The position numbers and the translations under genes were made by a program. Positions 1-7,379 of a stretch of 13,459 bases of DNA are shown one piece after another (position 1 is the stretch's first letter; the number at the start of each line of letters is the position of its first letter). The notes beneath the pieces were generated by a model. That model did no database searches and had not been told where the DNA came from. It saw nothing but the letters and a program-made list of their open reading frames with translations. Source of the DNA: Candidatus Cloacimonadota bacterium (GTDB lineage Bacteria; Cloacimonadota; Cloacimonadia; JGIOTU-2); contig JACNFI010000356.1 of NCBI GenBank assembly GCA_014384665.1, forward strand, positions 1 to 13,459, written 5' to 3'.

Positions 1-90
1 AATAGTGAATAACTGATTATGAAAGATAGTATTTTGTTGGATAAATCATTTGATTTTTCGAAACGAATTATAAAACTTTATAAATATTTA

Positions 91-224
91 GGGGGTGTAA
101 TAAAATAACTTTTCTGAAAACTCAAAACCGGCGTCCCCGACTATGTCGGGGTCTGGCGGATTCATAACACATAAAATGCTTATTTGTGTTTTAAGATTGT
201 AATAGTTAAATTATTACACCCCCC
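91..224. mobile_element. MITE-like element 1, about 134 bp, with 20-bp terminal inverted repeats and TTA target duplication
   Basis: The left end GGGGGTGTAATAAAATAACT (91-110) matches the reverse complement of 204-223 at 18 of 20 positions. The element is flanked by TTA on both sides (88-90 and 225-227), consistent with a 3-bp target duplication. Removing the element and one TTA joins LYKYL directly to TENKKEF in the four-helix-bundle gene, which fixes the borders independently of the repeats. It has no coding capacity, so it would depend on a transposase encoded elsewhere. A GC-rich palindrome sits inside it (135-151). I cannot assign the element to an IS family by eye. Confidence 0.8.
135..151. 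repeat. GC-rich palindrome inside element 1
   Basis: CCCCGAC-TAT-GTCGGGG is a perfect 7-bp hairpin with a 3-base loop, in a local GC-rich island (about 128-160) within very AT-rich DNA. It is flanked by imperfect CCGGCG and CTGGCGG motifs. It resembles the short dispersed palindromic repeats common in FCB and candidate-phylum genomes. It may be an older repeat carried by, or inserted into, the MITE. Confidence 0.6.
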
Positions 225-299
225 TTAACTGAAAATAAAAAAGAATTCGTTTTATCCAAGCAATTGTTAAGAAGTGGAACCTCTATTGGAGCAAATTAC

Positions 300-402
300 T
301 TGCCCCGTTAGATAAATATGTGTTATAAAGTTATGTTATGAATATGAAGAATAGAAATGGTTTATAGTCATCTGGCTTGGGAAAAGTTATCTAACGGGGT
401 AA
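300..402. mobile_element. MITE-like element 2, about 97-103 bp, with CCCCGTTAGATAA inverted repeats
   Basis: CCCCGTTAGATAA (303-315) is the exact reverse complement of 387-399. Extending outward three bases on each side gives 15 of 16 matches. The element falls between GANY and KAKYAQSKKDF of the four-helix-bundle gene and shifts the frame by one. The exact border is uncertain by up to three bases per side, because family members usually have one more residue here than the joined pieces give. No clean target duplication is visible; TTG (300-302) and TAA (400-402) could be a decayed one. It has no coding capacity and is unrelated in sequence to element 1. Confidence 0.75.
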
Positions 403-510
403 AAAGCAAAATATGCTCAAAGTAAAAAAGACTTTATTTCAAAAATGAGTATTGCTCTAAAAGAAACAAGCGAAAGTGAATATTGGATTGAATTATTGAA
501 AAATGAATAT

Positions 511-539
511 TTGACAGAAAAAGAAACTAATTCTATAAT
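511..539 (+). promoter_or_regulatory. Candidate sigma-70-type promoter for the tricorn gene
   Basis: TTGACA (511-516) and TATAAT (534-539) are separated by exactly 17 bases and face the tricorn gene, whose start is about 200 bases downstream. Both boxes match the classic consensus fully. They are also codons of the four-helix-bundle pseudogene in AT-rich DNA, so chance is possible. If real, the transcript would carry a leader containing the 635-670 hairpin and the tandem repeat. Confidence 0.35.
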
Positions 540-634
540 CAAAGATATAATTGAAATCATAAAAATGTTAACTAAAAGTATAAAAACTTTAAAAGAAAAA
601 AATTAAAACAGGGAATAACTGACAGTGAATAGTG

Positions 635-670
635 AATAGTGAAACAATAAATTATTAAATTTTCACTATT
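635..670. repeat. Intergenic hairpin of the AATAGTGAA repeat family
   Basis: AATAGTGAAA (635-644) pairs perfectly with TTTCACTATT (661-670) across a 16-base AT loop. AGTGAAT units are also repeated at 624-643, and GAATAACTGA occurs both at 7-16 and at 613-622, so related repeats bracket the four-helix-bundle pseudogene. No U-tract follows, so it does not look like a simple terminator. Confidence 0.6.
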
Positions 671-726
671 AACTATTAGTTATTCACTATTAACTATTAG
701 TTATTCACTATTAACTATTCACTATT
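664..726. repeat. 21-bp tandem repeat, three units
   Basis: Two identical 21-bp units (664-684, 685-705) start with CACTATTAACTATT and end AGTTATT. A third (706-726) has the same start but ends CACTATT. The array stops 13 bases before the tricorn Shine-Dalgarno. There are no unique spacers, so it is not a CRISPR array. The unit is a variant of the AGTGAATA/AGTTATT repeats seen at 1-18 and 613-643. Confidence 0.85.
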
Positions 727-739
727 AGTTAAAAAAATT

Positions 740-744
740 GGAGG
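740..744 (+). promoter_or_regulatory. Shine-Dalgarno that fixes the tricorn start
   Basis: GGAGG lies five bases before ATG at 750. A TTG at 738 opens the frame four codons earlier but overlaps this site, so the ATG is the start to use. Confidence 0.85.
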
Positions 745-749
745 AAAAA

Positions 750-3700
750 ATGGCAAATCAAGGATATTACAGATTTCCAACTGTTTATAATGACAGTGTG
801 GTTTTCACAAGTGAAAATAATTTGTGGATTGTTTCAGCAAAAGGTGGAGTAGCAAGACAACTCACTTCCACAGAAGGAATTGCATTCAAAGCGAGATTCT
901 CTCCTGATGGAAAACGGTTGGCTTTCTCAAGCACAGAAGAAGGACATTCTGAGATTTATGTTATTCCATCAGAAGGAGGTCCATGTAAAAGACTAACTTA
1001 TTATGGTTCTGATTCGTATGTAGTCAGTTGGGCTAGAGATGGGAGTTGTGTTCTTTTTGCAAGCAATTATGGACAGCCATTCAGAGGATTATTCTATATC
1101 TATAAAGTATCAATGGATGGAAGATTACCAGAAAGGTTACCAGTCGGTGCTGCTGAAGATATCTCTTATGCAAAGAAAAAAGGTGTTATTATTGGAAGAC
1201 ATACATTTGACCCAGCCAGATGGAAAAGATACAGAGGTGGAACTGCCGGGAAGCTCTGGATTGATATTAATGAAACTGGAAATTTCAAACCATTTTTAGA
1301 CCTGGATACAAATATCGGAAGTCCAATGTGGATAAATAATAGAATATATTTTATATCTGACCATGAAGGAATTGGAAATATTTATTCAGTAAATTTTAAT
1401 GGTAAAGATATAAAAAGACATACTAATCATTCCGAATTTTATGCAAGAAATGCAAGTACAGACAGTAAATCTATTGTTTATCATTGTGGCTCTGACTTAT
1501 ATATTCATAACATCAAGAGCAATATAAGCAAAAATATCGCAATTAAATATTTCAGTTCTCGTGCTCAAGCAAAAGCAAAATTTGATAATCCAGAAAAATA
1601 TTTGCAAGGTTATGATATTCATCCAAATGCAGAGCATATAGCTTTGAATGTTAGAGGAAAAGTGTTCAATATGGCTAACTGGGAAGGAGCTGTAGTTCAA
1701 AATGGCAATTCGTCAGATGCAAGATATAGATTTTGTTCGTGGCTTCATGATGGTAAGAGAATTGCTCTTGTCTCTGATGAAGGCGGTGAAGAACATTTAG
1801 AGATTCATTGGGCAACTGAAGAAAAAAAGCCCATCAAGCTTAAAAGTATAGATATTGGACAGATTGTTGATTTTGCTGTGTCTCCAAAGGATGATAAAGC
1901 AGTATTTTCAAACAACCGAATGGAACTCTATTTGGCAAACTTCAAAGATAAAGAGATTATTAAGCTTGATGAGAGTGAGCATGGTGAAATTGATAATATT
2001 GCATGGTCTCCTGATGCAAAATGGACTGCTTATCAATACTGGACAAGTGAGACCATTTGTTGTATCAAATTAGCAAATATTAATTCTCAAAAAACTTATA
2101 AAATCACAAATCCTGTACTGCGTGATGGAGTCCCAATTTTTGATACAAAAGGTAAATATCTCTATTTCCTTTCACAAAGAAAATTTGATCCTATATACGA
2201 TACAATGCAATTTGAACTGAGTTTTCCCAAAGGTGTGCGTCCTTATCTAATCACTTTAGATAAAGAACTAAAAAACCCGTTTAAAAAAGTTCCAGATTTA
2301 GAAACTAAAGAAAAGGAAGAGAAAGAAGACAAAAAACAAAAGGATAAGAAAAAAGAGATAAAAGTAAAGATTGATCTGGATAATATAGCAAATCGTATTA
2401 TTCCATTTCCTTTAGAAGAAGGAATATATCGCCAGATTGCTTCTATTAAAGAAAAAGTACTATTTTCAGTATTTCCAGTAGAAGGAAGTTTGGGTATGGA
2501 ATGGTTTTCTACTGAGCTTCCTGCTAAAGGTTCTATTAAGATGTATGATTTTGACAATCAAAAAACAGAAACTATTATTGAGGGAATTTCCAATTTTATG
2601 GTTGCACAAAATGGTAAAAAGATGCTTATAAGAGTTAGTAATAAATTGAGAATTGTTGATGCTGATAAGAAATTGGAAGATAAAATTAAAGCAATGACTG
2701 AACCAGGAAGAGAAAGTGGCTGGATTGACCTTTCAAGAATAAAGGTTAAAGTTGATTTGGAAAGTGAGTGGCGTCAAATGTATAGAGAAGCATGGAGATT
2801 ACAACGAGAACACTTCTGGAATAAAGATATGTCAAATATTGATTGGCAAAAAGTGTATAAAAGATATTTCCCTCTATTAGATAGGATAGGAACTCGTGGA
2901 GAATTTTCAGACTTGATATGGGAGATGCAAGGGGAGCTAGGTACTTCACATTCTTATGAATTTGGTGGTGATTATAAAATACCTCCTCAGTATAAAATTG
3001 GCTTATTAGGTGCTGATTTCATATATGATATAAAGAAAAGAAAATATCGCATTGAACACATTGTTCAGGGTGATTCCTGGGATGAGGATAAAGACTCACC
3101 TTTCAATCAACCGGGTTTAATGGTAAATGAAGGTGATTATCTTCTTGGTATAAATGGTGAGAAATTAGATAAGAATAATTCACCTTATAAACTGTTATTA
3201 AATCAAGCAGGTAATGAAGTATTTTTGCGAGTGCAGGATGGAAAAACCGGTAAAATCAAATCCTTCTATGTAAAGACTTTAAAAAATGAGATGCCAATAA
3301 GGTATAGAGAATGGGTTGAAAATAATAGAAAATTTATACATGAAAAGACAAACGGGCGAATTGGATATGTCCATATTCCTGATATGGGACCATTAGGATT
3401 CTCCGAGTTTCATCGTTACTATCTAAGTGAATTTAATCATGATGGTTTAATTGTAGATGTTAGATATAATGGTGGGGGGCATGTATCTTGCTTACTATTA
3501 GAAAAATTAGCACGGAAGAGGATTGGGTATGATGTCCCAAGATGGGGTAAACCTGAGCCATATCCTGCTGAATCAGTTCCAGGTCCTATTATTGCTTTGA
3601 CAAATGAGAATGCAGGCTCAGATGGTGATATTTTCAGTCATAGTTTTAAATTGATGAATTTAGGACCATTGATTGGAAAGCGAACCTGGGGTGGTGTAAT

Positions 3701-3974
3701 CGGTATTAGTGCTCGGTATAGTTTAATGGATGGCGGATTGACCACACAGCCTGAATACTCATTCTGGTTTAAAGATGTAGGCTGGGGAGTTGAAAATTAT
3801 GGAACTGACCCGGATATTGAAGTTGATATTACTCCAAAAGATTATGTAGAAAACAAGGACCCTCAATTGGCAAGAGCCATTCAAGAAGTAGAAAAATTAC
3901 TGAAAGAAAATCCTCCTTTAAAACCAGATTTTGACAAGAAACCGAATCTGGCTTTACCTAAATTGCCAGGGTAA
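750..3974 (+). CDS. tri: Tricorn protease homologue (S41 family)
   Basis: This is a complete 1074-residue protein starting MANQGYY, close to the length of archaeal tricorn. It has no signal peptide, so it is probably a cytoplasmic protease that cuts oligopeptides made by upstream proteases. Two beta-propellers come first (about 1-300 and 310-640; WD40-like motifs such as FSPDGKRLAFSS and WSPDAKWTAY). A Lys/Glu-rich insertion (about 518-545) sits within the second. A helical C1 core domain (about 672-744, EWRQMYREAWRLQREHFW), a PDZ domain (about 745-855) and the C2 catalytic domain (about 869-1045) follow. By comparison with tricorn, the active site is His734 (GTSHSYE), Ser957 (NENAGSDGD) and Glu1015 (WGVENYGTDPD), so it looks active. 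It stands alone on the plus strand and ends before the 3999-4030 hairpin. Known tricorn partners, such as F1-F3 aminopeptidases, are not in the window. Confidence 0.95.
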   Translation: MANQGYYRFPTVYNDSVVFTSENNLWIVSAKGGVARQLTSTEGIAFKARFSPDGKRLAFSSTEEGHSEIYVIPSEGGPCKRLTYYGSDSYVVSWARDGSCVLFASNYGQPFRGLFYIYKVSMDGRLPERLPVGAAEDISYAKKKGVIIGRHTFDPARWKRYRGGTAGKLWIDINETGNFKPFLDLDTNIGSPMWINNRIYFISDHEGIGNIYSVNFNGKDIKRHTNHSEFYARNASTDSKSIVYHCGSDLYIHNIKSNISKNIAIKYFSSRAQAKAKFDNPEKYLQGYDIHPNAEHIALNVRGKVFNMANWEGAVVQNGNSSDARYRFCSWLHDGKRIALVSDEGGEEHLEIHWATEEKKPIKLKSIDIGQIVDFAVSPKDDKAVFSNNRMELYLANFKDKEIIKLDESEHGEIDNIAWSPDAKWTAYQYWTSETICCIKLANINSQKTYKITNPVLRDGVPIFDTKGKYLYFLSQRKFDPIYDTMQFELSFPKGVRPYLITLDKELKNPFKKVPDLETKEKEEKEDKKQKDKKKEIKVKIDLDNIANRIIPFPLEEGIYRQIASIKEKVLFSVFPVEGSLGMEWFSTELPAKGSIKMYDFDNQKTETIIEGISNFMVAQNGKKMLIRVSNKLRIVDADKKLEDKIKAMTEPGRESGWIDLSRIKVKVDLESEWRQMYREAWRLQREHFWNKDMSNIDWQKVYKRYFPLLDRIGTRGEFSDLIWEMQGELGTSHSYEFGGDYKIPPQYKIGLLGADFIYDIKKRKYRIEHIVQGDSWDEDKDSPFNQPGLMVNEGDYLLGINGEKLDKNNSPYKLLLNQAGNEVFLRVQDGKTGKIKSFYVKTLKNEMPIRYREWVENNRKFIHEKTNGRIGYVHIPDMGPLGFSEFHRYYLSEFNHDGLIVDVRYNGGGHVSCLLLEKLARKRIGYDVPRWGKPEPYPAESVPGPIIALTNENAGSDGDIFSHSFKLMNLGPLIGKRTWGGVIGISARYSLMDGGLTTQPEYSFWFKDVGWGVENYGTDPDIEVDITPKDYVENKDPQLARAIQEVEKLLKENPPLKPDFDKKPNLALPKLPG

Positions 3975-3998
3975 ATCAGGATAAAAAACCAAAAAACA

Positions 3999-4030
3999 AA
4001 GGACGATCTGTAAGCTCACAGGTCGTCCTT
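3999..4030. terminator. Bidirectional hairpin between convergent genes
   Basis: AAGGACGATCTGT (3999-4011) pairs with ACAGGTCGTCCTT (4018-4030) over 13 positions, one of them a wobble on the plus strand, around a 6-base loop. Read on the minus strand the hairpin is followed by TTTGTTTTTTGGTTTTTT, a good U-tract for ending the secreted-protein block. On the plus strand only a weak TATCTTCT follows. The stop of tricorn is 24 bases upstream. Confidence 0.8.
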
Positions 4031-4060
4031 ATCTTCTATTACTGATTATTTTCTTGCGTT

Positions 4061-4080
4061 ATCTCATTAAAATTTATCCT
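4061..4080. repeat. 20-bp direct repeat, copy 1 (3' flank of C13 gene)
   Basis: ATCTCATTAAAATTTATCCT is identical to 10609-10628. Both copies lie just downstream of the stop codon of a minus-strand protease gene (C13 here, C10 there). Confidence 0.85.
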
Positions 4081-4089
4081 CTGGAGCAG

Positions 4090-4137
4090 CCTTCGTTCCA
4101 AAGATTTTGATCTACGGAGTGTAAACTTTAGCGAAGG
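4090..4137. repeat. CTTCG-type inverted repeat around the C13 stop codon
   Basis: CCTTCG (4090-4095) and CGAAGG (4132-4137) form a 6-bp inverted repeat that brackets the TAA stop of the C13 gene (4128-4130). On the minus strand the gene end reads CTCCTTCGCTAAAG, similar to the C10 gene end (CTACTTCGTTAAAA). This resembles the dispersed CTTCGCTAAAG repeats found in many candidate-phylum genomes. The family assignment is from memory. Confidence 0.45.
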
Positions 4138-7100
4138 AGAATCATTTTCTTCACAGCTGTCTTATTACCTGTCTTCAACTTGTATAAATAAATCCCGGAA
4201 CTTACAAGATTCCCATTTTCATCTTTTCCATCCCATATTACGCTATGAATCCCTTTTTCAAGTTTGTTATTAACCAAAGTGCAGACTTTTTGACCTTTGA
4301 TGTTGTAAATGGAAAGATAAACCTTAATGGTAGATGGAATTAAAAAGTTTATGGCCGTTTCTGGATTTACGTCCGTCGGGGAAAATGGATTCGGGAAGTT
4401 TTGGGAAAGTCTAAATTCAGGCATTAGTACATCTTCATTTTCAAGTTCTCTGTTTATAATCATAGAAAGCAGTTCATCTGTTTTCTTTTTGAATTCAGGA
4501 TAAGTTTTCGGTTTTAAATAGCTCAATCTACCAACATATCTACTACCAGAACTCTCCATCAATAGATATGTGTATCCTGCATCTATAACAGCAAATATAG
4601 AATCTATATCCGAAGTTGTAGAGTTAAGAATTTTATCCTCAAAGTGGGCTATTGCTGTTTCATATTGCCGCATCTCAATATAACAACTATTAATTAAATA
4701 GTCTGAGAGTTTACTCATCTCATTATCAAAATCCTTATTGGGGTTGTTTATGTAGTATGTCTGAAGAGATGAGAAATGTTTATCAGATGATTTTTCCAAT
4801 GTCAGCAGGTTTTTCATACTCCATTTGCTATATTTTGTTTCAGGATATTGAGATATAATATCCTTGAAAATTATTTCAGCTTCTTCATAATTTTCATCTT
4901 TTGCATTCTCAGTAGCATTATGATAAAGCTCTTGAGCTAATGTGCTTTCTAACTCTTCAGGATTTGGAGGGTCCCACATAGGCTCAAGCCAATAGACATC
5001 AGGTGGGAAAAATCTTTCAGAACCACAATTTGTCCCCCAGTAATTATAACGCATTACATGATGGCTTCCACCTACAGGATGATCCGCACAGCAAATTAAA
5101 TACTGATCTCTTGTCCCAAGCTCAAAATTATTATCCACAATCTTATTCATTTTCCAATCCATTTCAGGCTCACTGTCATGCGTAAACAATATCTCTTCTA
5201 TAAGATTATTAAGTATAAGGGAATTATATTCCCAGGGACCTGTATCTTCTTTTTTCTCTATTATTACAGTACTATTATGAAATGATATAATACCACAAAA
5301 GTTATATTGAATGACATTACTAACAATATCTGCTACTGAAGAATATAATCTTATTCCATCTCCATAACCATTATGACTTATAGTATTATTATAGATAACA
5401 CTTTGAAAATTACCACTTTCAAAAATATTTATTCCTGTATCATTGCAGTTACCTATCCAGTTTTCTGAAATATCAAATCCATCACAGTTATGAATTACTA
5501 CTCCAATGTCATAGGTATTTGTTATATTAGAATTTCTTAATCCAGCAAAGATGCAATCAAAATATCTTATTGAATTACATTCATCCAGATTACAATTACC
5601 AATTCTTATCATAGTTGAATTTTTACTGGTGATACCAGACCTGTAGAAGTCACAATTGGATATTTCAATACTACCATTTTCATTAAAAAGAGAACAATTT
5701 TCAAAGTATATATCATTAAGTAGAACAGTATGTGGAGAGTAAATAAATAATCCATCCCAATATTTATCCTCATCCGTTGCTCTGAAGATAACATTTTCTC
5801 CAAAGCTAAAATCGCCGTATATTTCAACTTTGTTACCTGGAATTGTTTCTGGAACGAATGGGGGATCTTCGTAGATAGTTGAGAATTCGCCTACAATAAA
5901 ACAATTATCGCCAAAATTTATACTACCACCACTTTCAACTACTATCTTTGACCTATCCAAAAAGTAGATACAAGAATTTTCTTCAATGGTTAAATCTACT
6001 CCCTGACCTACTATTAAATCTCCACCCTGAATGTAGTAAACCCCAGAAATAGTCTGGTAATCTGTAATGTCTTCTACCAATCCTCTCAAAGTTAAAATAT
6101 ATCCAGAACAATCTAGATTTGTAGAAAATTGAGGATACTCACGATGAATAGTTTCATAACTAACATATCCATATTCGCTGTATTGATCCATATCATTGGC
6201 AAATTGAAATGCTTCTTCCATACTTATCTCACCATCCAGATTCAAGTCAGGATCATAATCAAACGAAAAAATAGTATGACTTCCAACTTCCTCACCAGGG
6301 AGCCAGGGCTCAAGTCTATCGTATGGATAATATCCCCGCACAGCAGAAGTCCAGAAATAAGCAAACTCATTAAAGCCAGCTGTTGGTCCTGACATCATAC
6401 TCCATGAGGAGTTTTCCCAATCTGTTGAAGTATGAATTGTTCTTTTGGGTCCCTCTAAATCACCTACAAATCCTCCTACATGACATGCTTCAAGAAAAAA
6501 TATCATTTGTGAACAGTTGATAGGCTCAACCATTGAAGCAAGTTGCCAATCATCTAAATGTTCTCCTTCGTCGAGTTTTAAATATGAATCTCCTTCCTCC
6601 TCACCTTGTCCACCGTGTGTGCATACAAATACAAATAACATATCTGTTAGTCCAAGATTATCAGCCATCCATACAAATGCATCATTTATATCATTATAAG
6701 TACATTCACCATCAATGTCAGGCCAGTTTTCATCTTTATCCAAATCATCATAATCAGGATCACCTTGTGGTCCATTATCAAAGAGCACAAAAATATTATC
6801 ATCCATAAAGCCATATTGCTGTTTCAGGGTTGTATACATAGCACTCATATCGTTCCAAAAACGGATTTGAGAAGAGGCATAACCAGTAAATAAAACAGCA
6901 TATTTTGTTGGGTCTGGTTCAGGAGGTTCTAATGTTGCTGGGGGACCAGATGGATTATTATACGGTTCAATAAATACATTGATAGATACTTCTTCTAATT
7001 CTGTATTAAAATTAAGAGGTGGTACAGTTTCATTAATGATTTGATAAGAACCATCTACAGAATTTACAAAAACATATCTGCAGTTATGCTCCCATCCTGC

Positions 7101-7376
7101 AGTTGGAATATCATCAACAAAGAATAACCAGCAATTAGTATAAGGAACATCAATAGAGTTGCAAATATCAATAACATACAATGAATCAAAGATTATATCA
7201 GTTTCCTGATATACATTTACATTCTTAATGTTTTTCTCACCAATAATCTGGTTTAATACCAGGTCTCTTGCTTGCTCTTTGCTTACATCAGCATAAGAGA
7301 TGCTGAAAGCAAATATAACTATCCCGATAATCGGGATCCCAATAAGTCGGGAAAGTTTTGTTTTTGAGTTTTTCAT
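4128..7376 (-). CDS. Secreted C13 (legumain-like) cysteine protease with beta-helix, TPR-like region and sorting domain
   Basis: The protein has 1082 residues; GGAGG (7381-7385) lies four bases before the ATG. Residues 1-29 form a signal peptide (hydrophobic core LIGIPIIGIVIFAFSISYA). Residues about 30-125 could be a propeptide. The caspase-fold domain (about 157-345, starting KYAVLFTG) has the C13 dyad His254 (VCTHGGQG) and Cys298 (FFLEACHVGG). An EF-hand-like loop follows at 377-388 (DLNLDGEISMEE). A right-handed beta-helix (about 445-785, ending YNYWGTNCG), a helical TPR-like region (about 812-975, with AEIIFKDIISQYPETKYS) and a Por/FlgD-like sorting domain (about 987-1082, LSQNFPNPFSP, IYNIKGQK, WDGKDENG, KKMILLR) complete it. 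It is probably an exported surface protease. It is the last gene of the minus-strand block, 58 bases after the preceding stop. The domain order is read by eye; the catalytic motifs are clear, while substrate and processing are unknown. Confidence 0.85.
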   Translation of the reverse strand: MKNSKTKLSRLIGIPIIGIVIFAFSISYADVSKEQARDLVLNQIIGEKNIKNVNVYQETDIIFDSLYVIDICNSIDVPYTNCWLFFVDDIPTAGWEHNCRYVFVNSVDGSYQIINETVPPLNFNTELEEVSINVFIEPYNNPSGPPATLEPPEPDPTKYAVLFTGYASSQIRFWNDMSAMYTTLKQQYGFMDDNIFVLFDNGPQGDPDYDDLDKDENWPDIDGECTYNDINDAFVWMADNLGLTDMLFVFVCTHGGQGEEEGDSYLKLDEGEHLDDWQLASMVEPINCSQMIFFLEACHVGGFVGDLEGPKRTIHTSTDWENSSWSMMSGPTAGFNEFAYFWTSAVRGYYPYDRLEPWLPGEEVGSHTIFSFDYDPDLNLDGEISMEEAFQFANDMDQYSEYGYVSYETIHREYPQFSTNLDCSGYILTLRGLVEDITDYQTISGVYYIQGGDLIVGQGVDLTIEENSCIYFLDRSKIVVESGGSINFGDNCFIVGEFSTIYEDPPFVPETIPGNKVEIYGDFSFGENVIFRATDEDKYWDGLFIYSPHTVLLNDIYFENCSLFNENGSIEISNCDFYRSGITSKNSTMIRIGNCNLDECNSIRYFDCIFAGLRNSNITNTYDIGVVIHNCDGFDISENWIGNCNDTGINIFESGNFQSVIYNNTISHNGYGDGIRLYSSVADIVSNVIQYNFCGIISFHNSTVIIEKKEDTGPWEYNSLILNNLIEEILFTHDSEPEMDWKMNKIVDNNFELGTRDQYLICCADHPVGGSHHVMRYNYWGTNCGSERFFPPDVYWLEPMWDPPNPEELESTLAQELYHNATENAKDENYEEAEIIFKDIISQYPETKYSKWSMKNLLTLEKSSDKHFSSLQTYYINNPNKDFDNEMSKLSDYLINSCYIEMRQYETAIAHFEDKILNSTTSDIDSIFAVIDAGYTYLLMESSGSRYVGRLSYLKPKTYPEFKKKTDELLSMIINRELENEDVLMPEFRLSQNFPNPFSPTDVNPETAINFLIPSTIKVYLSIYNIKGQKVCTLVNNKLEKGIHSVIWDGKDENGNLVSSGIYLYKLKTGNKTAVKKMILLR
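7321..7352. repeat. GC-rich overlapping palindromes inside the C13 signal-peptide coding region
   Basis: ATCCCGAT-A-ATCGGGAT (7321-7337) is a 17-base near-perfect palindrome with 8-bp arms. It overlaps the palindrome GGGATCCC (7333-7340) and is followed by a further CGGGA arm (7348-7352). Together they encode the RLIGIPIIGI stretch of the signal peptide. The composition resembles the CCCCGAC palindrome at 135-151, suggesting a dispersed repeat now used as coding sequence. Confidence 0.6.
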
Positions 7377-7379
7377 TTT

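Larger units (their letters stand above)
19..606 (+). pseudogene. Four-helix-bundle protein (23S rRNA intervening-sequence protein family), split by two insertions
   Basis: Three pieces join into one family member of about 115 residues, close to the usual family length. Piece 1 (19-90) reads MKDSILLDKSFDF...LYKYL. Piece 2 (225-299) reads LTENKKEFVLSKQLLRSGTS, then IGANY. Piece 3 (403-606) reads KAKYAQSKKDFISKMSIALK, then a helix with SEYWIELL, ending LKEKN-stop. The RSGTSIGAN and SKKDFISKMSIALKE motifs are typical of this family. The pieces lie in frames 1, 0 and 1 (mod 3), so no single reading frame survives. The interruptions at 91-224 and about 300-402 both carry terminal inverted repeats. 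No other stop or frameshift is seen inside the pieces, so the insertions look recent. The family's function is not established; members occur inside 23S rRNA insertions and as free-standing genes. No Shine-Dalgarno is visible in the 18 bases before the ATG. Confidence 0.85.

Noticed and set aside
664..726. CRISPR-like array
   Set aside because: Units follow each other without spacers and are low-complexity AT sequence.
738..749. TTG start four codons upstream of the tricorn ATG
   Set aside because: It overlaps the GGAGG ribosome site that serves the ATG at 750.
2243..2557. Antisense open frame of 104 codons opposite the tricorn gene
   Set aside because: It lies opposite the Lys/Glu-rich insertion, whose reverse complement naturally lacks stops; the Ser/Phe-rich product has no recognisable family or ribosome site.
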